NCBI GenBank assembly: GCA_027490305.1
Contig: JAIXYI010000088.1
Coordinates: forward strand, 124,001-188,000
DNA length: 64,000 nucleotides
Direction of reading: 5' to 3'
DNA from: Flavobacteriaceae bacterium
Lineage (GTDB): Bacteria; Bacteroidota; Bacteroidia; Flavobacteriales; Flavobacteriaceae
The position numbers and the translations under genes were made by a program. The notes beneath the pieces are model-generated. The model ran no database searches and was not told where the DNA came from. It worked only from the letters and a program-made list of their open reading frames with translations. Positions 1 through 8,332 of this stretch are shown in pieces (positions within the stretch are counted from its first letter, which is position 1; each line of letters starts with the position of its first letter).

Positions 1-998
1 TAGGTGAACGGCGGGGTTGGCGAATTCGTCAGCTCTTGGAGGCGGTTGTTGAGCATGGTGGCATAAAGGCCTTCGATGAAATCCTTACGGCCGTCGGCGA
101 TGGTCACCTGCGGTTTCTTGACATCGTAATCCTTATACATGAGCTGGATTTGCGTACCCGATGCTTCTTTGTCACTTTCGATGCACACGAAGGTTTCCTT
201 GTGGTTCGGAAGGCTGTACACCTGCCGCGGCCGTTCCTTCTTCGGATTGGCGTAGGAAGCGAAGTGTTCTTTTACTTTCTTCTCCATGGCATCCACATCA
301 ATGTCGCCTACCACAATTACCGCCATGAGATCCGGACGGTACCAGTCTTTGTGGAAATTGACGATTTTATCATAGGTAAAATTCTGGAGGATTTCTTTCT
401 TTCCGATGGGAAGACGTTCGGCGTGCCGTGATTTGTAGAGCATTTTAGGAAGGTAGCGGTCTTCCATTCGCTTGTCGGCGCCGAGTCCGAGGCGGTATTC
501 CTCTAACACCACGCCCCGCTCCTTGTCGATTTCTTCCGGGGTGAGGTTGGCATTAAAAGCCCAGTCTTCGATAATCTGGAAGCCTTTCTCCAGTTTTTGC
601 GGATCGTCTGACGGGATGGGAAGGAAGTATACGGTTTCATCGAAACTCGTATAGGCATTCAGGTGTTGCCCAAATTTCACTCCGATGCTTTGCAGGTAGT
701 CGACCAAGGCGTTCTTCGGGAAGCGCTTGGTGCCGTTGAAATTCATGTGTTCCATGAAGTGGGCGAGTCCTTGCTGGTCGTCGTTTTCCATCAACGACCC
801 GGCGTTTACGACCAGGCGCAGGTCGACTTTGTTTTCGGGTTTGGCGTTGTGGCGGATGTAGTAGGTAAGTCCGTTTTTGAGTTTTCCGGTGCGCACCGCC
901 GGATCGAACGGGATTTTGGTGTCGGGCTTCAGTTCCTGTGCCCCGGCGCAAAGCGGCAAGGCCAACAGAAACAGCCACGTTTTGTGGAGTTGTTTCAT
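1..998 (-). CDS. M16 family zinc metallopeptidase, C-terminal part beyond the window
   Basis: Insulinase/pitrilysin-type protease, probably exported. The ATG at 998 opens a signal peptide (hydrophobic core to about residue 19, then CAGAQ), followed by a domain with LKNGLTYYIRHNAKPENK and the inverted zinc motif HFMEH (His80, Glu83, His84), then the usual GTKRFPKNALVDYLQ stretch. About 332 codons are inside the window and the frame is still open at base 1; full-length relatives run to roughly 900 residues or more as two fused M16 units, so at least half is missing here. It is divergent from the type IX plug gene. Members of this family degrade peptides in the periplasm; the substrate cannot be read from the sequence. 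Confidence 0.9.
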   Translation of the reverse strand, partial: MKQLHKTWLFLLALPLCAGAQELKPDTKIPFDPAVRTGKLKNGLTYYIRHNAKPENKVDLRLVVNAGSLMENDDQQGLAHFMEHMNFNGTKRFPKNALVDYLQSIGVKFGQHLNAYTSFDETVYFLPIPSDDPQKLEKGFQIIEDWAFNANLTPEEIDKERGVVLEEYRLGLGADKRMEDRYLPKMLYKSRHAERLPIGKKEILQNFTYDKIVNFHKDWYRPDLMAVIVVGDIDVDAMEKKVKEHFASYANPKKERPRQVYSLPNHKETFVCIESDKEASGTQIQLMYKDYDVKKPQVTIADGRKDFIEGLYATMLNNRLQELTNSPTPPFT

Positions 999-1106
999 GC
1001 TAAATGGTTTTGTTTATGGAAATGTAGCTATTATAACTCCTGAACCGCTCGATTATTGCGTTTCTTTAACATTCGCCAACAAGTGGGATAGCGCGTCGTT
1101 ATTTGT

Positions 1107-1114
1107 TATATTTA
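1107..1114 (+). promoter_or_regulatory. Possible -7 box TATATTTA for the plug gene
   Basis: Seven of eight bases match the Bacteroidota -7 consensus TAnnTTTG, 20 nt before the ATG at 1135. No convincing -33 TTG is at the right distance. Confidence 0.4.
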
Positions 1115-1134
1115 CGAGCCTGAATCCTTCCCGA

Positions 1135-2379
1135 ATGAAAATCGTCTGTACATTGTTGCTCGTTTTAGCCTTTGTGTGCCCGATGCGCGCGCAGGAACAT
1201 GAGGTGTCGCCACCCTATAACATCAAAAGCGCCGCGTTTGTGCAGAACGGACAAAACGTGGTGCCGCTATTTCCACTGGGCGATACGTTTACGTTTGAGT
1301 TCGATGATTTATTTGGCGACGAGGCCAACTATTATTTTCAGGTCGTGCATTGTGATTACGACTGGAAGCCGTCGCAGTTGAACAAGGCCGAGTATATCAC
1401 CGGGCTCGACGACCAACGCATCCAGCAATACCTCAACTCGTTTAACACGTTGCAATTATACTCGCACTATTCGCTTTCCTTTCCCAACAAGTTCATGCAG
1501 TTTCGGGTGAGCGGCAATTACATCCTCAAAATACTCAATGACGACCATGAAGTCGTTTTCTCGCGCAAGTTTATTCTTTACGAAAACCTCGTATCGGTGC
1601 CCATGCAGGTCAAGCGGGCGCGGCAAGTGCGGGATGTCAATTTCAAGCACAACCTCGACTTCTCGATCAAGTCGACCACCATCAACTTCCAGTCGCCGCT
1701 GCAGAATGTGAAGGTGCTATTGCTGCAGAACGGCCGTTTCGACAATGCAATTTACAATGTAAAACCGATGTTCACCATGGGTAATGACCTTATCTACCGC
1801 TACGACCGGGAGACCCAGTTTTGGGCGGGTAACGAGTTCCTTTGGTTCGAGAACAAGGATGTGCGGGCGGCAGCCAACTTCATCGGACGTATTGATGCGA
1901 AAGAGACTTACAACGCCTATCTTTATACGCACGAAGCGGCGGCTAACAAGCCCTATACCTTCGCACCCGATCGAAACGGCAGTTTTCTGGCGATGCAGGT
2001 GAATGCTGAGGATCCGAAAATCGAAGCTGACTATGTGTGGACGTTCTTTACGTTGTCGGCCCCGGCCTATTTCGGCAAGAACGATGTGTATATCGGAGGG
2101 ATGTTCAACAATTATGCGTTGACGCCCGAGTTTAAAATGGACTACAACCCGGCGAAGGCAGTGTATGAAAAGGCGGTGCTGATCAAACAGGGTTTCACGA
2201 ATTACCAATATATATTGGCGGATGCTGCTGGCAAAATCGATTTTGAGAACGCCCTCGACGGCAACTTCTACCAAACGGAAAACGATTATTTCGCCATAGT
2301 ATACTACCGGGAAAACGGACAGCGTTATGACCGTGTGGTGGGCAAGGGCGTCGCCTCGTCGGTTGACATTGTCAATTGA
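1135..2379 (+). CDS. Type IX secretion system plug protein (DUF5103 family)
   Basis: A 414-residue exported protein. The ATG at 1135 was chosen because it opens a clean signal peptide (MKIVCTLLLVLAFVCPMRAQ); the frame stays open further upstream but that part overlaps the start of the divergent protease gene and looks non-coding. The body matches what I know of the DUF5103/plug family: an early HCDYDWKPSQL block, a middle with PLQNVKVLLLQNGRFDNA, and a C-terminal half with YIGGMFNNY. In Flavobacterium johnsoniae the Plug protein closes the periplasmic side of the giant SprA translocon of the type IX secretion system. The assignment rests on family recognition, not on catalytic residues. A hairpin terminator follows at 2395. 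Confidence 0.8.
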   Translation: MKIVCTLLLVLAFVCPMRAQEHEVSPPYNIKSAAFVQNGQNVVPLFPLGDTFTFEFDDLFGDEANYYFQVVHCDYDWKPSQLNKAEYITGLDDQRIQQYLNSFNTLQLYSHYSLSFPNKFMQFRVSGNYILKILNDDHEVVFSRKFILYENLVSVPMQVKRARQVRDVNFKHNLDFSIKSTTINFQSPLQNVKVLLLQNGRFDNAIYNVKPMFTMGNDLIYRYDRETQFWAGNEFLWFENKDVRAAANFIGRIDAKETYNAYLYTHEAAANKPYTFAPDRNGSFLAMQVNAEDPKIEADYVWTFFTLSAPAYFGKNDVYIGGMFNNYALTPEFKMDYNPAKAVYEKAVLIKQGFTNYQYILADAAGKIDFENALDGNFYQTENDYFAIVYYRENGQRYDRVVGKGVASSVDIVN

Positions 2380-2394
2380 CCAAAATTTAACGCT

Positions 2395-2421
2395 GCGGGC
2401 CGGCTTTTCCCCGCTTTTTTT
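2395..2421 (+). terminator. Intrinsic terminator after the plug gene
   Basis: GCGGG (2395-2399) pairs with CCCGC (2410-2414) and is followed by seven T. It sits 15 nt after the stop codon and directly before the apaG promoter box. Confidence 0.7.
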
Positions 2422-2422
2422 G

Positions 2423-2430
2423 TAACTTTG
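2423..2430 (+). promoter_or_regulatory. Promoter -7 box TAACTTTG for apaG
   Basis: Perfect match to TAnnTTTG, 24 nt before the apaG ATG and immediately after the preceding terminator. Confidence 0.6.
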
Positions 2431-2454
2431 GGATGTTAATGCGCTTAGCCTAAG

Positions 2455-2841
2455 ATGGTTTCACAGATAACGAGGGGGATCAAGATTTCAGTCAAGACCA
2501 GTTTTGAAGGTACCTACTTCAAGAACTACAAAATCCACTTTGCCTTCAGTTACGAGATCACCATCGAGAACCATGGCAAAGACTCGGTGCAGCTCATCAC
2601 GCGCCATTGGGAAATCTTTGATTCACTCAGCGAAACCGAAATCGTCGATGGCGAAGGCGTCATCGGCAAAAAGCCCGTATTGAAACCGGGCGAAACCCAC
2701 ACCTACAGTTCAGGCTGCCTGCTGTCGTCGCCCTTTGGCGCCATGCGCGGCTATTTCAATATGGTCAATTTCACCAGCACCCGCAACTTCAAGGTGATTG
2801 TGCCGACGTTTAAGTTGGCCGCTCCCTTCGCGATTAATTAA
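2455..2841 (+). CDS. apaG: ApaG family protein
   Basis: A 128-residue single-domain protein of usual ApaG length. It has the family's beta-sandwich signature: FAFSYEITIENHGKDSVQL, TRHWEIFDS, GEGVIGKKPVLKPGETHTYSSG and GAMRGYFNMV. ApaG proteins have a fibronectin-like fold; they have been linked to cobalt and magnesium sensitivity and their biochemical role is still unsettled. It has its own promoter box and no co-directional partner: the next gene is convergent, across a repeat-rich gap. Confidence 0.93.
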   Translation: MVSQITRGIKISVKTSFEGTYFKNYKIHFAFSYEITIENHGKDSVQLITRHWEIFDSLSETEIVDGEGVIGKKPVLKPGETHTYSSGCLLSSPFGAMRGYFNMVNFTSTRNFKVIVPTFKLAAPFAIN

Positions 2842-2864
2842 ACGAGAGGAAGGTTCTTTTTCCC

Positions 2865-2913
2865 TTCTCCTCCTCTTTCTTCTCTCCACTCTCCCCTCTC
2901 CTCCCTCTTCTCT
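2865..2913. repeat. Degenerate heptanucleotide tandem array 1 (pyrimidine-rich)
   Basis: Seven consecutive 7-mers of the type CNTCTCT, for example CTTCTCT at 2879 and 2907 and CCCCTCT at 2893. It lies just downstream of apaG and abuts the structured element at 2920. One of seven arrays with the same period in this window. Confidence 0.65.
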
Positions 2914-2919
2914 CTTTTC

Positions 2920-3052
2920 GGGCGTGTCCCTTCGGGCCGGGCTTTCGGCTTTAGCTTTTTGCCCTATTCAGTGGTAAACGGTCGGTTTCTGTTAGGTTCA
3001 TTTTTCTTACCCACCGGGGGCAAAAAGGCTACCGCCTCAATCCCTCACGCAA
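2920..3052 (+). other. Structured intergenic element, copy A
   Basis: A long predicted stem-loop. Outer GCGTG (2922-2926) pairs with CACGC (3046-3050). The inner arm TAGCTTTTTGCCC (2952-2964) pairs with GGGCAAAAAGGCTA (3018-3031) with one bulged G, and a CCCTTCGGG mini-hairpin sits near the 5' end. The two arms recur at 48096/48155 and, on the other strand, at 49342/49284. The 53-nt loop has no obvious feature. It is flanked on both sides by heptamer arrays. I recall similar strings between flavobacterial genes; an Rfam search (for example against the Flavo-1 motif) is needed before naming it. Confidence 0.6.
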
Positions 3053-3099
3053 ACCCACGTCTTGAGAACGCTACATCAAATCGGGAGAATCACGCTGAA

Positions 3100-3155
3100 C
3101 CCCAAACCCTCAACTCTCAACCCTCAACCCCGAACCCTGAACCTTCAACCCTTAA
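3100..3155. repeat. Degenerate heptanucleotide tandem array 2
   Basis: Eight consecutive 7-mers of the type CCCTCAA: CCCCAAA, CCCTCAA, CTCTCAA, CCCTCAA, CCCCGAA, CCCTGAA, CCTTCAA, CCCTTAA. The array runs into the 3' end of the methyltransferase gene, and its complement (unit TTGAAGG) supplies that gene's TGA stop. Confidence 0.75.
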
Positions 3156-3912
3156 ACACCACCGGTATCACCTCACCCTTCGCCAATCCGTATCGTTCGA
3201 CCAACTCGGGCGCAATACGTGTAGTATAATCTTCCTCTACCACCCGGAAACCGATGCTGCGCAATTTGTCAAAGTAATCACGGCCATACACCCTAACGTG
3301 GTCGTACTGGCCGAAAATGCGCGCGCGTTCTTTCGGGTCGGTAATCGAATCGTCTTCAAAGGTCGTGGCGCGCGACAAATCCTGTGGTATCTGGAAAATG
3401 CCCATGCCGCCGGGTTTCATCACCCGGAACAATTCCTGCATCGCTTTTGTATCGTCTGGAATATGTTCAAGCACGTGGTTGCAGAGGATAAGGTCGTAGC
3501 TGTCATCGGCAAACGGCAGGTTGCAGATATCCGCTTTCACATCCGCCAGGGGCGATAACAGGTCGGTAGTGGTGTAGTCGAGGTTCGCCATAGCCCGAAA
3601 ACGCTGGTAAAAGGCCTGTTCCGGCGCGAAATGCAGCACCTTTTTCCGCGACGTGAAAAAATCGGTTTCGTTTTGAAGGTACAACCACAACAAACGGTGG
3701 CGTTCCAGCGACAGGGTTCCCGGCGCTAATACATTGCTGCGCTGGTGGCCGTAGCCATACGGCAGGAAACTTTTATAGCTTTTCCCGTCGATAGGGTCGG
3801 TAAAACGGTCGCCTTTCATCCATACCGCCAAAAGCGGACGCGCCAGATAACTCAGCCGAATCAGCAAGGGCCGCGGCACCGTATTCAGCAGAAAACGGAA
3901 GATCTTTTTCAA
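3145..3912 (-). CDS. Class I SAM-dependent methyltransferase
   Basis: A 255-residue protein with a basic, hydrophobic N-terminus (possible membrane contact) followed by a Methyltransf_11-type Rossmann domain: KVLHFAPEQ as motif I, then DLLSPLADVKADICNLPFAD, LILCNHVLEHIPDD and MKPGGMGIFQIP. The substrate is not evident. The start is TTG at 3912, overlapping the map stop as TTGA, which indicates translational coupling. The last residues VFKG and the stop codon lie in heptamer array 2. It is the last gene of a minus-strand run gpmI - secreted protein - map - this gene. Related proteins are often annotated only as methyltransferase domain proteins. Confidence 0.85.
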   Translation of the reverse strand: MKKIFRFLLNTVPRPLLIRLSYLARPLLAVWMKGDRFTDPIDGKSYKSFLPYGYGHQRSNVLAPGTLSLERHRLLWLYLQNETDFFTSRKKVLHFAPEQAFYQRFRAMANLDYTTTDLLSPLADVKADICNLPFADDSYDLILCNHVLEHIPDDTKAMQELFRVMKPGGMGIFQIPQDLSRATTFEDDSITDPKERARIFGQYDHVRVYGRDYFDKLRSIGFRVVEEDYTTRIAPELVERYGLAKGEVIPVVFKG

Positions 3913-4727
3913 ATCACCAGGGGTTTTTGACGGAACTCATTCTCTTCATCCGACTCAATGCCAAGGGCTTTGTATACGTAGGCAAACGTTGAAAGCAGTT
4001 CCGGTTTGCCGTTGACCAATGCCACATTATGCTCGAAATGGGCGCTCGGTTTCTTATCTGCCGTCACGATGGTCCATCCGTCTTTCAAGGTCTTGATGTT
4101 GCGCGTTCCCATGTTGATCATCGGTTCGATCGCCACGACCATTCCTTCCACAAAAAGTTTTCCGCGACCGCGTTTGCCGTAGTTCGGCATTTCCGGTTCT
4201 TCGTGCATCTTTTCCCCTATACCATGACCCACCAGCTCGCGCACAACGCCATAGCCAAATGATTCGGTATATTTCTGGATGGCATTACCCACATCTTCCA
4301 CGCGGTTGCCGGCCCTGAATTCGCGTATGCCGATATAGAGGGATTCTTTGGTGACCTGCAACAGTTTGCGCGTCGCCGGTTCCACTTCACCAATTTCGAA
4401 AGTATAGGCATGGTCGCCATAATAGCCGTTCTTCAACGCGCCGCAGTCGACCGATACGATGTCACCTTCCTCAATCGGGCGGTGCGTCGGCAAACCGTGT
4501 ACGACCTGTTCGTTGACGCTGGTCAATAGGGTCGACGGACAGCCATAAAGTCCGAGAAAACCGGGCACAGCGCCCTGGTCACGGATAAAGGCCTCCGCCA
4601 TTTTATCAAGTTCGAGTGTCGTAATACCCGGGCGTATCTCCTGGGCAATCATGCCAAGCGTTTTCGATACAATCAGCGCACTTTCGCGCATCAGTTCGAT
4701 TTCCTCGGCTGTTTTTGGGATAATCAT
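3909..4727 (-). CDS. map: Type I methionine aminopeptidase
   Basis: Removes the initiator methionine from nascent proteins in the cytoplasm, using two metal ions. All landmarks are present: VSVDCGALKNGYYGDHAYTF with the first two Asp ligands, GHGIGEKMHEEPEMPNYG with the His ligand, IEPMI with a Glu ligand and the terminal EHNVAL Glu. I chose the ATG at 4727 (MIIPKTAEEIELMRESA), which fits family N-termini; an in-frame ATG 21 nt upstream gives seven extra residues. The protein is 272 residues from this start. The next gene starts inside its stop codon. It lies 38 nt after the secreted protein gene. Confidence 0.95.
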   Translation of the reverse strand: MIIPKTAEEIELMRESALIVSKTLGMIAQEIRPGITTLELDKMAEAFIRDQGAVPGFLGLYGCPSTLLTSVNEQVVHGLPTHRPIEEGDIVSVDCGALKNGYYGDHAYTFEIGEVEPATRKLLQVTKESLYIGIREFRAGNRVEDVGNAIQKYTESFGYGVVRELVGHGIGEKMHEEPEMPNYGKRGRGKLFVEGMVVAIEPMINMGTRNIKTLKDGWTIVTADKKPSAHFEHNVALVNGKPELLSTFAYVYKALGIESDEENEFRQKPLVI

Positions 4728-4765
4728 GCGAATGGATTCAGGCTGCAAAAGTACGATTTTCCGGA

Positions 4766-7700
4766 TTATCGCTTAAGGGCGAAATGGCTCCGGAATTCTT
4801 TCGTGATACCGCCTTTTGTATAGAGTACAACAAACCAATAGTCATCGGCCGGCATCGGTCGCCCGTTATAGGTGCCGTCCCAACCGGTGTCATCCCGGAA
4901 GATTGAACGCAGTAATTTCCCATTGCGGTCAAAGACATACACGACCGAAACGTCAAGGGCTTCCTGGCCATCAATGTTCCAGGTGTCGTGAAAACCGTCG
5001 CCGTTTGGCGTGAAGAAACGCGGGAAATCGGCGACAACTACATCGGTCGCCACCTCACCACATCCGTATTTGCTGCGAACGGTCAGGCGGTAAAGTCCTT
5101 CCTTCACATCGACAAACACGTTGCTGTCCTGCCAACCGTTATTGTCAAGCTGGTATTCATAATCTGAGGAAGGTGGGTCCACCACCGCCGTCAACGTATT
5201 GTCGGTTTCAAAAGCGATGAGATCGGCCGGACTTCCGCTGATGGAAAATGGTACTTCTGTATTGCGTACCGTGAAATTGATCACGATGTCGCACAAGGAT
5301 GTGTACCGGAAGTCGACAATCCGCACGGAATACGTACCCGGCTCCGTCGCAACAAAGAACGACTGGTTAGTTGGCCGCTCTGAACCCGGCACGGCATCGG
5401 CACCTTCGTACCACGTGAACTGGAAGCCTTCGGGTAAGCCGGTTTCGATGAGCGCCGGACTCACCACATTTCCGTCTTTATCGACACAGATATGATAAGG
5501 CGTTTTCAGGAGATTATCCGGAGGGGAATGCCGCACGAACAACTCAAGTTCCAGAACCCGGTAGCACGGTAATCCTGTTTCACTGTCGAAGCTCGTTTTG
5601 CTGTTGATCCGGACGTAAATTTTCTGGTATTGCGGATCACGGTTGACGTATTGGGTCGGGTCAGCAATCCAGTCAGGGCTGTTGGCCTCCGCGCTGTCCG
5701 GCGATTCATAATAGAAAAATTCCAATTCGGCCAAGGGGGTAGGACCCGCCATTTGCCGCTCGCGTTCGGTAAGGTCAAATGCATGGAAACCACTGTCATC
5801 ACACAATTGAAGGATATCCGGATTCGTCGCGGCACCGGGACGTTCGCTAACTGAAAGCGCCAGCGTGGTCTGTGACGTACAGCCGTGTTGCGTTGGGTCT
5901 GTCACCAAAACCAATACCGTGCGGTTGCCGGATTGGTAGGCATTGGTGCCCGTAATCGCGATGCCCGCATCAAAGTCGGCCTGCGACGCAAAGAACTGCA
6001 CCCCGTAATTGGCGTTACCACCGGTAATCTGCGCAACACGCGAGTCAAGGTTGAACGTGCCTACACTGCCGCTGCAATTCGACATGGGCGTCGGAGTGGT
6101 GATGTTCGGTTCATCGTATACCTTCACATCAAAATCAATGATAGAAAAACAACCCGTTGCGCTGTCGGAAAGACGCACATACACAGTGGTGGTAGCAATG
6201 GGGAAGTTCGCATCCGCATTTTTATCGAACGCTGCGACGTTTTGGCGTGCGTTTTCAAACGACGCAAAATACCGGGTCGATACCGTAGTAGCCTGTCCGG
6301 CCAAGGCTTCACTGTCTTTCGCCGATAGGATGACCGGTTCACTTTCACACAGTTCCCAATCGGTAACGTTGGTCAAAGCCGGCGCTACGTAGACGTTGGC
6401 CGAGAAAGTGCCGATACCCTCACAGTCGTTATTAGTTTCAATACGGGTGTAAATCGTGTTATTGCCTGCTGGAATAGGCGATGTATTGTCAAGTGGGCCG
6501 GTTTCCACGGCAGCATCCGTCGCATTGGCATAAAAGGCGATGTTGACGTTGGTCGCGGGGAAGTAGGTCGTTTTGATCAGGGCGCGTTGGGTCTCAAAGT
6601 CGAAAAAGCCGAAACCCTGGTTCAACTCCGGGCATACCGGTGCCAGATTCGGATAGGAGGCTACTGACGTAGGGTCGACTTCCAATTGTAAAACCGCCAC
6701 ATCGGATGTACACACCGGTACCTGCCCGGGAAACTGGCCCGTGACATAAAGGGTCTGGTTGAACGGCGTAGTGTTGGTGAACAACGACGGATTGGCTATC
6801 TGTTGCGTAAGTCCCGCATCAAGGAAGTACGAAAGCGTAATACCTGCCGTGTTGTTGGTCAGTGCGGTCGCAGCCTGCGTAAGATCAAAGATGGCCACTC
6901 CGTCAGTGTTCGGCGCGATATAATCGCATTGCTTCAATACCACCGAACTTGAGGCAAGTGCGGGTTTTTGATTCAGGGTTATCGTCACTGTATTCGATAC
7001 GGTTGAGCAGATACCATCGAGGGTAAGTGTGAGGGTGTAGGTTTCGGTAGAACCCGGAGACTGGTTGGCCGACGATACCACAAAAGTCGCACCGTTCGCG
7101 CCGGGAATCGGGTTGCCGCCCTTATTCCACTGGTAGGTAACCGCGGCACTTCCTGTGTTAGTGACAGCGGAGGTCAGGGTGTAGGTGTCGTCTTCGCAAA
7201 TAGCGGTGTCTCCGGTAATGTTGACCGTGGGTACGGGATAGATAACGATGCTGTTCGAATTAACCGCAGTGCATCCGGGGTTACCGGCCTGAACAAAATA
7301 AGTTCCTGCCTGTGTAGGCGAATAGGTCGCGGTTGTGGCACCCAGGATGGGGGTCGTTCCCTGGAACCATTGGTAGCTTACGGGTGCGGCTCCGAGATTG
7401 CTTACCGACGCCTGTAACTGTGGCGCTGCCTGAAGACAGGCGGACGAGGTCGTCACATTGACAATCGGTGCTTCGTAGAAATTCAAAATAATTTCATCCG
7501 CGCTGACGGTCAGTGCCGACGGGTCTGCCGGCGGATCGGTTACATCGTAAGAGGTCATTTCCACCCGATAGGTGCCGGTATCGTTGGCCACATAGGTATT
7601 AGTTGACGAAGTATCGTCAGTAAGGGTATACACCAATGCCGTGTCTTTATACCATTTATAGTTGAAACGAAGGTCGGCGGGGTTGCCGGTAAAATCAGAG

Positions 7701-8320
7701 GTGTCGACGGTAGCGACGAGGTTTTTCGTGTTTGGTTTGCAATAATCCAGTTGCAGGATTTCGTTACCCGTATCATCCAATATGTCAACGTCGGAAAGGA
7801 AACTGCAGTCAGAACTGCCGGTGCCCCCCGTTTGCGTAATCGTGATGTTGCCCGCGACGCTTGGAACGAAATTATCGACTACCAATACATAAAGCTGTCC
7901 CTGGACGCCGTTAGGGAGCACCACATTCTCTATACCTGAGGGCGAATAACTGCAATCCACTTCATTGGCAGGGACGAGCTGAGGGCAGATGTTACCAAGC
8001 GACGTAAATGGTCCCCATAGCACGAAATCTACGTCGCTGAGGTTGCCGGAATTGTCTACCTGTTTGATTTGAAGGTTGATGGTGCCCGATGTTTGTATTT
8101 TCAAAAAAAACCAACTCGGCCCGGCGAGGTTGTTTCCCTGGAAACAACTAGGAAAAAAAGTATCGTTATTGTTTCCCGTAGAGCTAGGAAAGGTAATAGT
8201 AGTGGCACACGCCTGATACGCATCCGGATTGGCGGCAAGCTCTGCACACGAAGAGGCACCTTGCTGCGCGAATGATGCTAGTGTGGTTACGAAGAATAAG
8301 AGGGGCAGGAGTCGTTTCAT
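4766..8320 (-). CDS. Large secreted protein with T9SS type B sorting domain (CHU_C family tail)
   Basis: 1184 residues. A signal peptide (MKRLLPLLFFVTTLASFAQQ) is followed by a PPC-like N-terminal region, then several Ig-like/PKD-type beta domains with repeated phrases such as VSYQWFQGTTPI and VTYQWNKGGNPI, then less regular Thr/Asn-rich modules with paired cysteines. The last about 85 residues form the gliding-motility-associated C-terminal domain: RFFTPNGDGFHDTWNI, VVYVFDRNGKLL, WDGTYNGRPMPADDYWFVV, ending HFALKR. That tail directs export through the type IX system and surface attachment. The function of the exposed part is unknown; adhesion is a reasonable guess. It starts 12 nt after gpmI, so they may be co-transcribed. 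Confidence 0.9.
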   Translation of the reverse strand: MKRLLPLLFFVTTLASFAQQGASSCAELAANPDAYQACATTITFPSSTGNNNDTFFPSCFQGNNLAGPSWFFLKIQTSGTINLQIKQVDNSGNLSDVDFVLWGPFTSLGNICPQLVPANEVDCSYSPSGIENVVLPNGVQGQLYVLVVDNFVPSVAGNITITQTGGTGSSDCSFLSDVDILDDTGNEILQLDYCKPNTKNLVATVDTSDFTGNPADLRFNYKWYKDTALVYTLTDDTSSTNTYVANDTGTYRVEMTSYDVTDPPADPSALTVSADEIILNFYEAPIVNVTTSSACLQAAPQLQASVSNLGAAPVSYQWFQGTTPILGATTATYSPTQAGTYFVQAGNPGCTAVNSNSIVIYPVPTVNITGDTAICEDDTYTLTSAVTNTGSAAVTYQWNKGGNPIPGANGATFVVSSANQSPGSTETYTLTLTLDGICSTVSNTVTITLNQKPALASSSVVLKQCDYIAPNTDGVAIFDLTQAATALTNNTAGITLSYFLDAGLTQQIANPSLFTNTTPFNQTLYVTGQFPGQVPVCTSDVAVLQLEVDPTSVASYPNLAPVCPELNQGFGFFDFETQRALIKTTYFPATNVNIAFYANATDAAVETGPLDNTSPIPAGNNTIYTRIETNNDCEGIGTFSANVYVAPALTNVTDWELCESEPVILSAKDSEALAGQATTVSTRYFASFENARQNVAAFDKNADANFPIATTTVYVRLSDSATGCFSIIDFDVKVYDEPNITTPTPMSNCSGSVGTFNLDSRVAQITGGNANYGVQFFASQADFDAGIAITGTNAYQSGNRTVLVLVTDPTQHGCTSQTTLALSVSERPGAATNPDILQLCDDSGFHAFDLTERERQMAGPTPLAELEFFYYESPDSAEANSPDWIADPTQYVNRDPQYQKIYVRINSKTSFDSETGLPCYRVLELELFVRHSPPDNLLKTPYHICVDKDGNVVSPALIETGLPEGFQFTWYEGADAVPGSERPTNQSFFVATEPGTYSVRIVDFRYTSLCDIVINFTVRNTEVPFSISGSPADLIAFETDNTLTAVVDPPSSDYEYQLDNNGWQDSNVFVDVKEGLYRLTVRSKYGCGEVATDVVVADFPRFFTPNGDGFHDTWNIDGQEALDVSVVYVFDRNGKLLRSIFRDDTGWDGTYNGRPMPADDYWFVVLYTKGGITKEFRSHFALKR

Positions 8321-8332
8321 CGCGTAGCATTT

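Noticed and set aside
2959-3558. A 199-codon plus-strand frame
   Set aside because: It covers element A and array 2, then runs antisense to the methyltransferase.
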